A DNA stretch of 7,113 nucleotides from Solirubrobacteraceae bacterium (GTDB lineage: Bacteria; Actinomycetota; Thermoleophilia; Solirubrobacterales; Solirubrobacteraceae): positions 1 to 7,113 of the forward strand of contig JASLHP010000052.1 of NCBI GenBank assembly GCA_030149625.1. Direction: 5' to 3'. A program made the translations under genes and the position numbers. The notes under the pieces were generated by a model. It saw only the letters and a program-made list of their open reading frames with translations. It made no database searches and was not told the origin of the DNA. Shown here in pieces: positions 1 to 6,126 of this stretch; the first letter of the stretch is position 1; the number at the start of each line of letters is the position of its first letter.

Positions 1-1493
1 AGCGGGTTCCAGTAGCCGACCCGTTTCCCGGACTCTTTCGCGGCAAGGCTCTGATTGATGCGCGCGATCAGCGCCGCCCACAGTGGCGCCGCTGCACTGG
101 TGCCGCCGTCGGTGATCATCTTGCCGTTGATGTACTGCGCATAGCCCGTGCGGCCGTCCGCGACGGCCGCGACGTCGGGTACGCCGCGACCGGCGAATCC
201 CGTCGAAGCCGAGGTCGGAATCGTGGCGGGCGAGCCTGTCTGCCACTGCGGCACGGGAAAGTGCTCGGAGACCCCGCCGCCGGTCGATCCATGACCGGGG
301 CCTTCTTCGCGGATTCCCTGGCTCCACACGACCTCGCTCGTGCGCTCGCCATCGCTGGCGTAGAGCGTGGTGCCGCCACAGGTCAGGACATACGGGCTGG
401 CGGCGGGGAAGTCGACGTGAACCTTGCCGTCCTTGATGCCGTCGATCGAGCCGTCGTCGCCAGCGGCGAGAATCACCGTGACACCGAGGTTTGCGGCTTC
501 CATCAGCACGGTGTTGACCTCGTCCATCACCTGGGCCGTCCAAGCGAAGTTTTCGACTTCCTCGAGTTCGGAGTAGCCCCAGCTGATCGACACGACAGAG
601 GGGCTGTTGACCTTGTCGTGGATCGCCTTCGTGATCGCCTCGACCCACCCGGCGGCGGTGAACTGCGCGAAGTAGACGGCGATCGAGACGCCGGGGGCGC
701 TGGCTCCGGCCACCTCGATGTCGAGCACGACCTCATAGTCGGCTTCGCCGCCAGGCGTGTTGGTGGTGCCGTCGACGGACACTTCTGTGACCGCGGGGCG
801 AGCGCCGCCCATGTGCTCGAAGTAGTAGTCCAGGTCGGCTTGCTGGTAGCCGCCGCCGAACTCGAGCAGCCCGATGCACTGTCCGCTGCCGTCCAGGTCG
901 TCCGGGAACGAGTAGATCTTGCACAGCTCGGGGGGCGTGTACCTGTGCAATCCCCGCTTGCGCGTGGCGAGAAGCTGCCGCGGCTTGACCTGGGGACGGT
1001 TGTCCAATCCGGTCACGACGGTGACCACGTGCTGCAGCGCCTCGGGAACGTGAACGTGGCCGACACGGCCGCGATAGCTGGTGCCGTCCTCCGAGGACTC
1101 GAACCGCTCGAGCGTGGTCGCGAAGGCGGCGCTCATCGAGCTGACCGTCCCGCGCAGCACGACCAGCCGAGAGGACGCGTCCGCCTCCTCGATCTCGAGG
1201 CCGTGCTCGCGAGCGAACTCCGTGACGGCGTCGACGTCGGCCTGCTCGGCTCCGTACTTCTCCGCGTGGGCCCGCAAGCCGGCCGCCGGCGCGCGTTCGC
1301 TTGGCCGCACCGCTCCGAGCACGGCTGGGTCGGGGAGCTGTTGCTTCGGCCTGACCTTGATCACGACCCTCACAGATTCGTCCGGATCGGCCGGACCGAC
1401 AGCGCGGAACGATGGCCGCGGCTTGCGCTCGCTGCCTTCGAGCGGAACGTATCCCACCGGGGTCTCACCTGCTGCCGAGGACGATGTGCTCAT
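1..1493 (-). CDS. S53 family peptidase (sedolisin/kumamolisin type), C-terminus outside the window
   Basis: Serine-carboxyl endopeptidase precursor; known family members are acid-active and cut themselves free of a propeptide. The frame is open for 497 codons from ATG 1493 to the left edge. Residues about 40-165 resemble the pro-kumamolisin activation domain; the catalytic domain begins near RYTPPEL (Y185). The catalytic set is complete: E254 and D258 in YEVVLDIEVAGA, D346 (oxyanion Asp) in LAAGDDGS, and nucleophile S466 in GGTSAAAPLWAALIARINQ. Spacings of 4, 88 and 120 residues are close to those of kumamolisin. The usual AGDSG is AGDDG here. The sequence ends at VGYWNPL, so the last 60-70 residues, which hold the family's Ca2+ site, are missing from view. 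There is no obvious signal peptide, as I recall also for kumamolisin precursors, so the export route is unclear. The start is supported by GGGAG at 1500-1504, 6 nt upstream. It is transcribed divergently from the diguanylate cyclase gene. Confidence 0.95.
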   Translation of the reverse strand, partial: MSTSSSAAGETPVGYVPLEGSERKPRPSFRAVGPADPDESVRVVIKVRPKQQLPDPAVLGAVRPSERAPAAGLRAHAEKYGAEQADVDAVTEFAREHGLEIEEADASSRLVVLRGTVSSMSAAFATTLERFESSEDGTSYRGRVGHVHVPEALQHVVTVVTGLDNRPQVKPRQLLATRKRGLHRYTPPELCKIYSFPDDLDGSGQCIGLLEFGGGYQQADLDYYFEHMGGARPAVTEVSVDGTTNTPGGEADYEVVLDIEVAGASAPGVSIAVYFAQFTAAGWVEAITKAIHDKVNSPSVVSISWGYSELEEVENFAWTAQVMDEVNTVLMEAANLGVTVILAAGDDGSIDGIKDGKVHVDFPAASPYVLTCGGTTLYASDGERTSEVVWSQGIREEGPGHGSTGGGVSEHFPVPQWQTGSPATIPTSASTGFAGRGVPDVAAVADGRTGYAQYINGKMITDGGTSAAAPLWAALIARINQSLAAKESGKRVGYWNP

Positions 1494-1499
1494 GCCGCG

Positions 1500-1504
1500 C
1501 TCCC
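1500..1504 (-). promoter_or_regulatory. Ribosome binding site of the S53 peptidase gene
   Basis: On the minus strand GGGAG lies 6 nt before ATG 1493. Two other upstream ATGs (at 1506 and 1515) are out of frame, so this site decides the start. Confidence 0.7.
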
Positions 1505-1529
1505 ATGGTCGTCATTCAAAGATGTAGCG

Positions 1530-1560
1530 AGATTAGGCGATCGGCCACTAAAAGTGTAAA
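1530..1560 (-). promoter_or_regulatory. Candidate sigma-70-type promoter for the S53 peptidase gene
   Basis: On the minus strand TTTACA (1560-1555, five of six matches to TTGACA) is followed after 19 nt by TAATCT (1535-1530, TANNNT type). The predicted transcript would start near 1523 and have a leader of about 30 nt carrying the GGGAG site. The spacer is longer than the ideal 17 nt. The region is clearly AT-richer than its surroundings. Confidence 0.45.
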
Positions 1561-1561
1561 T

Positions 1562-1580
1562 AAACAGATAAGTTCTGTTT
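1562..1580. repeat. Perfect inverted repeat, candidate operator
   Basis: AAACAGA (1562-1568) and TCTGTTT (1574-1580) are perfect 7-bp arms around a 5-nt centre, in an AT-rich patch of otherwise GC-rich DNA. It abuts the candidate -35 of the S53 promoter on the upstream side and lies in the region shared with the divergent diguanylate cyclase gene. The size and symmetry fit a dimeric regulator site. No regulator gene is visible in the window, so its identity is unknown. Confidence 0.5.
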
Positions 1581-1699
1581 GCTGGATCGCCGCGGGACGG
1601 GAGAGAAGCCATCCGTAGCGTGCCCGGTGCAGCCGAGGCGACCAGCGCTCGGGCGGCACCTGAATAATCAAAACAGTCGAATTCACTGGGGTGCAGGCG

Positions 1700-1727
1700 T
1701 CAAGTCATCCGCCGGCCGGGCCGATAT
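1700..1727 (+). promoter_or_regulatory. Sigma-28 (FliA/SigD)-like promoter of the diguanylate cyclase gene
   Basis: TCAAGTCA (1700-1707), a 12-nt spacer, then GCCGATAT (1720-1727). The known FliA consensus is TAAAGTTT-N11-GCCGATAA, and the B. subtilis SigD -10 is GCCGATAT, which matches exactly here. The -10 ends 6 nt before ATG 1734, so transcription should begin at or next to the A of the start codon. No Shine-Dalgarno sequence precedes the ATG, which fits a leaderless mRNA. Assignment to the flagellar sigma factor is by motif only. Confidence 0.65.
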
Positions 1728-1733
1728 GGACGC

Positions 1734-3047
1734 ATGCCACGAGAGCTGGGCGCCTATCCAGACCGGGTGGCCGCGAGCGCCGACAGCGCCGCCGCCGCGG
1801 CATTGCGCGAGCTGCCCGGAGCTCGTGTGCTGGTGTTCGATCGCGAGCTGCGCTTCATCCTCTCCGCCGGGCAGTCGCAGGCGCACGCGACGGACGGAGA
1901 GCTGTCCGCCCGCCGCGCGGGAGAGCCGGTCGGCGGAGCGTTCCCGGAGAGCCTGTGGAGTCTGATCGAGCCGCTGTTCCGCTCAGCGCTCGACGGCGAG
2001 ACGCGCTCGCGCGAGATCCTCAGCCCAGACGACGACCGCTCGCTGATGGTCGACGTCGGGCCGCTGCGCCTGGACGGCCAGGCCGGCGCTGGCACGGGAG
2101 TCGCGGGCGTTCCTTGCGGCGTGGCCGTGATCGTCGACGTGACCGAGCGTCGCGCCGCCGATGGAGTCGCAAGGCCGTCCGACGGTCGCTTCGAGCAGGT
2201 CTTCGAACGAGCGCCGATCGGGACCGGGCTGATCAGCCTCGAGGGTCGCTGGACGCTCGTCAACCGCGCCCTCTGCGAGATCACCGGGTACACGACGGAC
2301 GAGCTGGTCGGTCGTCGCTTCGCCGAGATCACACATGCCGAGGACGTCGCGAACGATGCGGAGCAGTACGCGCAGCTGCTCGCCGGCGCGATTCCCGCGT
2401 TTCAGATCGAGAAGCGCTACTTCAACGCCGCCGGCGAGACGCTGTCGGCGATCCTCTCGATCTCGCTGGTGCGCGACCGAGACTCCACGCCGCTGCATTT
2501 CATCGCACAGCTGCAGGACATCTCCGAGCGCAAGCGCATGGAGGATCACCTGCGTCACCTCGCCGACCACGATCCGCTGACCGGGCTTCGCAATCGCCGG
2601 CTGTTCGAGCACGATCTGCGGCTGCAGGTGGCTCGCTCGCAGCGCTATGGCGAGCAGGCCGCCGTGATGATGGTCGACTTGGACGAGTTCAAGGCGATCA
2701 ACGACCGCCACGGTCACAAGGTCGGCGACGACACGCTCAAGGCGATCGCCACCGCGCTCACGCGCCGCCTGCGCGAAACCGATCTCGTGGCGCGCCTCGG
2801 GGGCGACGAGTTCGGGGTGCTGCTGCCGCACGCCGACGAGCGCGGCAGCACGCTCGTCGCGGACGGCCTCATGCGCGTGATCGCCGCCTGCGCGATCGAT
2901 CTCGGCGAGGTCGTCGTGCATCCGTCCGGCAGCGTCGGCGTGGCGATGATCGACCAACGGACCGAGAGCGCCGAGCACGTGCTAGTCGCGGCCGACCGCG
3001 CGATGTACGCCGCCAAGCGCAGAAAACTCACGGCAGCGACCGTTTAG
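1734..3047 (+). CDS. Diguanylate cyclase with two PAS-type sensor domains (PAS-PAS-GGDEF)
   Basis: Makes cyclic di-GMP from two GTP; probably cytoplasmic, as no membrane segment or signal peptide is visible in its 437 residues. Residues about 30-140 look like a divergent PAS domain (LVFDRELRF to VIVDVTERR). A clearer PAS domain spans about 152-268 (FEQVFERAPIGTGLIS to QLQDISERKRME). A short linker leads to GGDEF at about 275-430, with DHDPLTGLRNRRLF (278-291), the metal/GTP region VDLDEFKAINDRHGH (314-328), the intact active-site GGDEF at 356-360, and ADRAMYAAKRR (420-430). The product-inhibition I-site RxxD is present as RETD (347-350), exactly five residues before GGDEF, so feedback inhibition is expected. 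No EAL domain follows. ATG 1734 is chosen because a sigma-28-like -10 lies 6 nt upstream. The PAS ligands cannot be told from sequence. Confidence 0.95.
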   Translation: MPRELGAYPDRVAASADSAAAAALRELPGARVLVFDRELRFILSAGQSQAHATDGELSARRAGEPVGGAFPESLWSLIEPLFRSALDGETRSREILSPDDDRSLMVDVGPLRLDGQAGAGTGVAGVPCGVAVIVDVTERRAADGVARPSDGRFEQVFERAPIGTGLISLEGRWTLVNRALCEITGYTTDELVGRRFAEITHAEDVANDAEQYAQLLAGAIPAFQIEKRYFNAAGETLSAILSISLVRDRDSTPLHFIAQLQDISERKRMEDHLRHLADHDPLTGLRNRRLFEHDLRLQVARSQRYGEQAAVMMVDLDEFKAINDRHGHKVGDDTLKAIATALTRRLRETDLVARLGGDEFGVLLPHADERGSTLVADGLMRVIAACAIDLGEVVVHPSGSVGVAMIDQRTESAEHVLVAADRAMYAAKRRKLTAATV

Positions 3048-3083
3048 GCCCAGCCGGACCACGGACCCGGACCCGGACCGAGA

Positions 3084-3156
3084 CGCTGGCGTGTGGCGAA
3101 TATCGGCGCTGGCGTGACGACGCTCGCGCTGGCTTGTCGCGACGCTCGGCGCTGGC
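3084..3156. repeat. Short imperfect repeats in the intergenic region
   Basis: CGCTGGC recurs at 3084, 3107, 3127 and 3150, at spacings of 23, 20 and 23 nt, with partly shared flanks such as GACGCT and GGCGTG. Just upstream a GGACCC unit repeats in tandem (about 3063-3079). The stretch 3048-3160 has no convincing ORF and no clear terminator. It may be low-complexity drift rather than a functional array. Confidence 0.4.
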
Positions 3157-3167
3157 CCGAAACCCGC

Positions 3168-3195
3168 TTCCAACGGCGCCAACAGCCGGTATGAT
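3168..3195 (+). promoter_or_regulatory. Candidate promoter of the G1 peptidase gene
   Basis: TATGAT (3190-3195) matches the sigma-70 -10 at five of six positions. A weak -35-like TTCCAA (3168-3173) lies 16 nt upstream. The transcript would start near 3202 and have a leader of about 50 nt before ATG 3251, unlike most other genes here, which look leaderless. Confidence 0.45.
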
Positions 3196-3218
3196 CCCGC
3201 CGCACGGGGGATCGACGC

Positions 3219-3248
3219 TGGTCCTCATAAACGGGGCAAGGAGGACCA
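3219..3248 (+). promoter_or_regulatory. Potential hairpin sequestering the G1 peptidase ribosome binding site
   Basis: TGGTCCTC (3219-3226) is perfectly complementary to GAGGACCA (3241-3248), with a 14-nt loop. The Shine-Dalgarno sequence AAGGAGG (3238-3244, 6 nt before ATG 3251) lies mostly in the right arm. If formed, the 8-bp stem would hide the ribosome site, so opening it could control translation. I do not recognise it as a known riboswitch class. Confidence 0.5.
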
Positions 3249-3250
3249 AA

Positions 3251-4012
3251 ATGGGTGCACCATCTTTTCGCGGCGCTGTGCCGCTGGCCACGATCGTCGG
3301 TACGTTGCTGGCGGTCGCGCCGGCGTCCGCCGCCGGGACGGCGTCCTCCGCGCACGCGCGGGACCACAGAATCAGACACGGCGCGAGCACGAACTGGTCG
3401 GGCTACGCGCTGACCGGGGTCGGCCCATACAGCAGCGTCTCCTCCAGCTGGACGCAGCCGGCGGTCGACTGCGCCGTGACCCGCAGCGGCTACTCGGCCT
3501 TTTGGGTCGGACTCGACGGCTTCTCGACGGAAACAGTCGAGCAGACCGGCACGGAAGCGAACTGCTCGAACGGCAAACCGGTCTATGGCGCGTGGTACGA
3601 GATGTACCCCCGTGGCTCCGTCGGCCTCTCCGAGCCGGTCGCGCCCGGCGACAGCATCACCGCGTCCGTGACGTATCTCGGCAAGGCGTTCTTCGGGCTC
3701 ACCTCGCGGTTCGAGCTGACGCTGAGCGACGCCACTGAGGGCTGGTCGCGTAGCGAGATCAAGTACCTGAGGGCGGCCAAGCTGGGCTCCGCCGAGGTGA
3801 TCGCCGAGGCTCCGTCGAGCGTCTTCGAGGTCCTGCCGCTGTCCGACTTCGGCACTGTCCCCTTCACCGGCATGACGGTCAACGGCTCGCTCGTGTCGAC
3901 TTCGACGCCGGGCCTCGAACCGATCACGATGGAATCGGAAACGGGCACGCTGGAGGCCGAACCGTCGGCGATCAGCAGCGGCAGCTTCTCCGACACCTGG
4001 TTCAGCAAGTAG
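3251..4012 (+). CDS. Secreted glutamic peptidase, family G1 (eqolisin)
   Basis: Predicted extracellular acid endopeptidase of the scytalidoglutamic/aspergilloglutamic peptidase family, which uses a Gln-Glu dyad. The 253-residue precursor has a signal peptide: a short basic start, hydrophobic residues about 9-23, and an Ala-Ser-Ala cleavage site before A28. Family motifs follow in order: NWSGYAL (48-54), SSSWTQP (64-70), FWVGLDGF (84-91), EQTGTE (97-102) with candidate catalytic Q98, YGAWYEMYP (112-120), and AEVIAEAP (181-188), which should hold the catalytic Glu (E186 or E182). The usual AEWIVE form has lost its Trp and has Ala for Val. C74 and C105 could pair. There is almost no propeptide beyond about 20 residues, so the mature size of about 220-225 residues fits the family. 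ATG 3251 is chosen for AAGGAGG 6 nt upstream and the signal peptide; the open frame continues upstream but without coding character. Confidence 0.88.
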   Translation: MGAPSFRGAVPLATIVGTLLAVAPASAAGTASSAHARDHRIRHGASTNWSGYALTGVGPYSSVSSSWTQPAVDCAVTRSGYSAFWVGLDGFSTETVEQTGTEANCSNGKPVYGAWYEMYPRGSVGLSEPVAPGDSITASVTYLGKAFFGLTSRFELTLSDATEGWSRSEIKYLRAAKLGSAEVIAEAPSSVFEVLPLSDFGTVPFTGMTVNGSLVSTSTPGLEPITMESETGTLEAEPSAISSGSFSDTWFSK

Positions 4013-4021
4013 CGGGCGCGA

Positions 4022-4109
4022 GCAGCGCCGGATCCAGCCGCGGACGGTGCCTCGCCCCCCGGGCCCGGGGGCGACGCATCATCAGGCACCCAGCACGCAG
4101 CGCCGGATC
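4022..4109. repeat. 13-bp direct repeats flanking a stem-loop
   Basis: GCAGCGCCGGATC occurs at 4022-4034 and again at 4097-4109, 75 bp apart and in the same orientation. They bracket the stem-loop at 4046-4090. Both copies are followed by similar C/G-rich sequence ending in CCGCGG. They may reflect a local duplication. No transposase gene is near. Confidence 0.5.
4046..4090. terminator. Large stem-loop after the G1 peptidase gene, probable terminator
   Basis: An inner stem CGCCCCC/GGGGGCG (4053-4059 with 4067-4073, 7-nt loop) is enclosed by an outer stem GGTGCCT/AGGCACC (4046-4052 with 4084-4090). The left arms are contiguous; the right arms are separated by a 10-nt bulge. No T-run follows, as is common for strong hairpins in GC-rich actinobacteria. 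It lies 33 nt after the peptidase stop and before the promoter of the next gene, so termination is the simplest role. Confidence 0.55.
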
Positions 4110-4146
4110 GCTCCAGGCCGCGGCAGAACCCATCCAGCGCGCGGCG

Positions 4147-4152
4147 TACGCT
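4147..4152 (+). promoter_or_regulatory. -10 element TACGCT upstream of the 4159-4650 gene
   Basis: TACGCT sits exactly 6 nt before an in-frame TTG at 4159. The same hexamer and gap occur before GTG 4997 and GTG 6319. No convincing -35 is visible at the expected distance. Confidence 0.45.
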
Positions 4153-4170
4153 TGCCGCTTGGCGAGATCG

Positions 4171-4650
4171 ATGACAACCGGCGCGGCCGCAACCGGAGAG
4201 AGCGCGGTGGACACCGAGCGCGAGGATTGGCTGCTGCGGTTCTTGTACGAGTTCGCTTCGATGTCCGACGCGCAGCGCGATGCTGCGATCGACGCGCTCG
4301 CGCCAGCGGATCGAGATGCGCTCATCGCACTCGCGGAGACTCGCTCGGCGACCGCCGAGGCAGACCTGATCGAGATCCTCGATGCCGGTCACGTCGGGCT
4401 GGACAAGCTCTACGAGCTACGCCAGCCCGCCGATCTGTTCGCGGTGATCAACCTAGCCGTGCGTGAGCACCCGAACATCGTCGTCGAGGCTCTTTTCGCG
4501 GCGGTGGTGCTGCACCGCAACTGGGACGAGCGCGAGCCGGCCGCGATCGAGGCGCTGCGCGAAGGCTGGCACTGGCGCGTCCACGAACAGGTCGAGGCGG
4601 CGCTGCATCGCAGGGCCGAGGGGAGCGAGGACGGCTCCCGACGGCACTGA
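4171..4650 (+). CDS. Small hypothetical protein, helix-rich and acidic
   Basis: I do not recognise this family. The product is up to 163 residues, soluble, with no signal peptide or membrane segment. It is Ala/Glu/Leu-rich and probably all-helical: EDWLLRFLYEFASMSDAQR, then a segment in ALAPADRDALIALAE, then LVELR-like helices and a Trp-containing helix EGWHWRVHEQVEAALHRR near the end. It is clearly protein-like, unlike the overlapping frames. Three starts are possible: TTG 4159 (6 nt after TACGCT, leaderless), ATG 4171 (weak GGCGAG just upstream), and GTG 4207 (GGAGAG at 4195-4200, 6 nt upstream, the best Shine-Dalgarno). ATG 4171 is given as a compromise; the conserved-looking part begins at about 4207. 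It converges with the minus-strand gene, with stops 23 bp apart. Confidence 0.7.
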   Translation: MTTGAAATGESAVDTEREDWLLRFLYEFASMSDAQRDAAIDALAPADRDALIALAETRSATAEADLIEILDAGHVGLDKLYELRQPADLFAVINLAVREHPNIVVEALFAAVVLHRNWDEREPAAIEALREGWHWRVHEQVEAALHRRAEGSEDGSRRH

Positions 4651-4673
4651 CCCGCGCTGTCGGCCGCGAGAGC

Positions 4674-4958
4674 TCAGGCGATGTCGGCCGCGGCGTCGCA
4701 GCCGTAGAGATGTTCGCGCAGCTGGTCGCAGCTCTCCGCGGTCCAGCGCTCGCTCTCCTCGAGCGACTCGATCAGCTCCTCGGCCGCTCGCAGCGACTGC
4801 TGGTTCTCGGGCTCGCCGAACAGCAGCGCGTCGGCGGCCTCCAGCAGCAGTTCGCGCTCGCGCGCGTGCAGCTTCGTCGCGCCCTGGCGATCGATCGTCT
4901 CCAGCAGCGCCGTGTAATGGGCGCCACGCTCGGTCATCGGCTGAGCGGCGGTCATCAT
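4674..4958 (-). CDS. Small hypothetical protein, 94 residues, helical
   Basis: I do not recognise this family. The product is a short acidic, probably all-helical cytoplasmic protein, with segments such as ARERELLLEAADALLFGE and RAAEELIESLEESERW and two Cys residues near the C-terminus (SCDQLREHLYGC). Its protein-like composition contrasts with the Arg/Ser-rich plus-strand frames over the same bases. Two adjacent ATGs can start it. ATG 4958 lies 6 nt after TAACCT (4970-4965), as expected for a leaderless mRNA. ATG 4955 has GGAG (4964-4961) 5 nt upstream. The choice of 4958 is provisional and changes only one residue. It is divergent from the epimerase gene, with only 38 bp between the two starts, so the two promoters must interleave. 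Confidence 0.7.
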   Translation of the reverse strand: MMTAAQPMTERGAHYTALLETIDRQGATKLHARERELLLEAADALLFGEPENQQSLRAAEELIESLEESERWTAESCDQLREHLYGCDAAADIA

Positions 4959-4996
4959 GTCTCCAGGTTAGCTGCTCCGCGGACTACGCTACCCGC
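4959..4996. promoter_or_regulatory. Divergent, interleaved promoters of the 94-residue protein gene and the epimerase gene
   Basis: Plus strand: TACGCT (4985-4990) ends 6 nt before GTG 4997. Minus strand: TAACCT (4970-4965) ends 6 nt before ATG 4958. The -35 region expected for each overlaps the -10 of the other. In addition TAGCGT on the minus strand (4991-4986) nearly coincides with the plus-strand -10. No clear -35 hexamers are visible. Confidence 0.5.
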
Positions 4997-6115
4997 GTGC
5001 GCATCCTCACCGTCGTCGGCAACCGGCCGCAGTTCATCAAGGCCGCCGCCGTCTCCGGGCCGTTGCGCGAGCGTCACGAAGAGATCCTCGTGCACACGGG
5101 CCAGCACTATGACGACTCGCTCTCGCGCGTGTTCTTCACCGAGCTCGGGCTCGAGCGCCCGGACCGCGAGCTGGCGATCGGCGGCGGCTCCAACACGTCG
5201 CAGACAGCGCGCATGCTGGCCGCGCTCGAGCCGCTGCTCGCCGAGCAGCGCCCGCAGGCGGTGCTCGTCTACGGCGACACCAACTCGACGCTCGCGGGCG
5301 CGCTCGCCGCCGCGCAGGCGTCGGTGCCGGTGGTGCACGTCGAGGCGGGCATGCGCTCGTTCGACCGCGCGATGCCCGAGGAGCTCAACCGCGTGCTCAC
5401 CGACCACCTCGCGACGCTGTTGCTGTGCTCCTCACGGCTCGCCGTCGAGAACCTCCGAGCGGAGTCGCTGGCCGCACGCGCGATCGTGGTCGGCGACGTG
5501 ATGGTCGACGTCGCCCTGCGCTGGCAGCCAACGGCGCGCGCGAATGTCGAGACCGCGGCCGCGTACGGGCTCGCGCCCGGCTCCTACGTGCTGCTGACCG
5601 CGCACCGCGCCGGTAACGTCGACGATCCCCTCCGCCTGCGCGCGCTCGTCGAGCTGATCCGCGCTCTGCCAGCGCCCGTGCTGTTCCCCCTGCACCCGCG
5701 CACACGCGCGCGCCTGCATGACGCCGGCCTGCTCGCCGGCTTGCAGTCGACCGACGGAGTCACGCTCGGCGAGCCGCTCGGCTACATCGAGTTCAGCGCG
5801 CTTCTGTGCCATGCGCGCGCCGTGCTCACCGACTCCGGAGGCGTGCAGAAGGAGGCCTATCTCGCGGGCGTGCCGTGCGTGACGCTGCGCGCGAGCACAG
5901 AGTGGGTCGAGACCGTCGAGACCGGCTGGAACACGCTCGTCGATCTCGACCCCGAGGCGGCGCTGGCGGCGCTCGCGCGCGAGCCGCCGGCTGAGCGCCC
6001 GGCGCTCTACGGCGACGGACACGCGGCCGAGCGCTGCGTGCAGGCGCTCGAGATGCTCAGCAGCCCATCGCCGGTCGCGTCGGCCGCCGCGCCGGCTCGA
6101 TCGCGGTCGGCCTGA
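4997..6115 (+). CDS. wecB: UDP-N-acetylglucosamine 2-epimerase, non-hydrolysing
   Basis: Interconverts UDP-GlcNAc and UDP-ManNAc in the cytoplasm, supplying ManNAc-type sugars for surface glycans. The 372-residue length and the start MRILTVVGNRPQFIKAAAV fit the WecB/MnaA family. Expected active-site motifs are present: VYGDTNSTLAG with D94, HVEAGMRSFDRAMPEELNR with E116, E128 or E129, and R132, and TAHRAGNVDDP with H203 (the usual HRREN/HRAEN is HRAGN). The UDP-binding region LTDSGGVQKEAYLAGVPCV (277-295) is followed by LRASTEWVET, the counterpart of the usual LR..TERPE. The last 18 residues, after LEMLS, are a Ser/Ala/Pro-rich tail, possibly new sequence from a junction with the methyltransferase remnant downstream. 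GTG 4997 is chosen because it begins the conserved N-terminus and lies 6 nt after TACGCT with no Shine-Dalgarno, suggesting a leaderless mRNA. No other glycan gene is adjacent in view. Confidence 0.95.
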   Translation: MRILTVVGNRPQFIKAAAVSGPLRERHEEILVHTGQHYDDSLSRVFFTELGLERPDRELAIGGGSNTSQTARMLAALEPLLAEQRPQAVLVYGDTNSTLAGALAAAQASVPVVHVEAGMRSFDRAMPEELNRVLTDHLATLLLCSSRLAVENLRAESLAARAIVVGDVMVDVALRWQPTARANVETAAAYGLAPGSYVLLTAHRAGNVDDPLRLRALVELIRALPAPVLFPLHPRTRARLHDAGLLAGLQSTDGVTLGEPLGYIEFSALLCHARAVLTDSGGVQKEAYLAGVPCVTLRASTEWVETVETGWNTLVDLDPEAALAALAREPPAERPALYGDGHAAERCVQALEMLSSPSPVASAAAPARSRSA

Positions 6116-6126
6116 TCACGCGCGCC

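Noticed and set aside
261..1559. Long plus-strand open frame of 432 codons
   Set aside because: It is antisense to the S53 peptidase, whose catalytic motifs are all intact; the plus-strand translation has no recognisable motif and reflects high GC.
1983..2978. Minus-strand open frame of 331 codons
   Set aside because: Antisense shadow of the PAS-PAS-GGDEF gene, with no family motif.
1691..3250. Upstream extension of the G1 peptidase frame
   Set aside because: The frame stays open through the diguanylate cyclase gene, but that part is Arg-rich nonsense; the signal peptide and Shine-Dalgarno fix the start at 3251.
3196..3250. Leader of the G1 peptidase gene as a known c-di-GMP or c-di-AMP riboswitch
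   Set aside because: The leader is too short and lacks the conserved cores of those classes; only the simple hairpin is supported.
3583..4392. Minus-strand open frame of 269 codons
   Set aside because: It runs antisense across the G1 peptidase, the terminator structure and the next gene; no motif and no plausible start region.
4463..4996. Upstream extension of the epimerase frame
   Set aside because: Arg/Ser-rich and overlaps two better-supported small genes; the family N-terminus begins exactly at GTG 4997.
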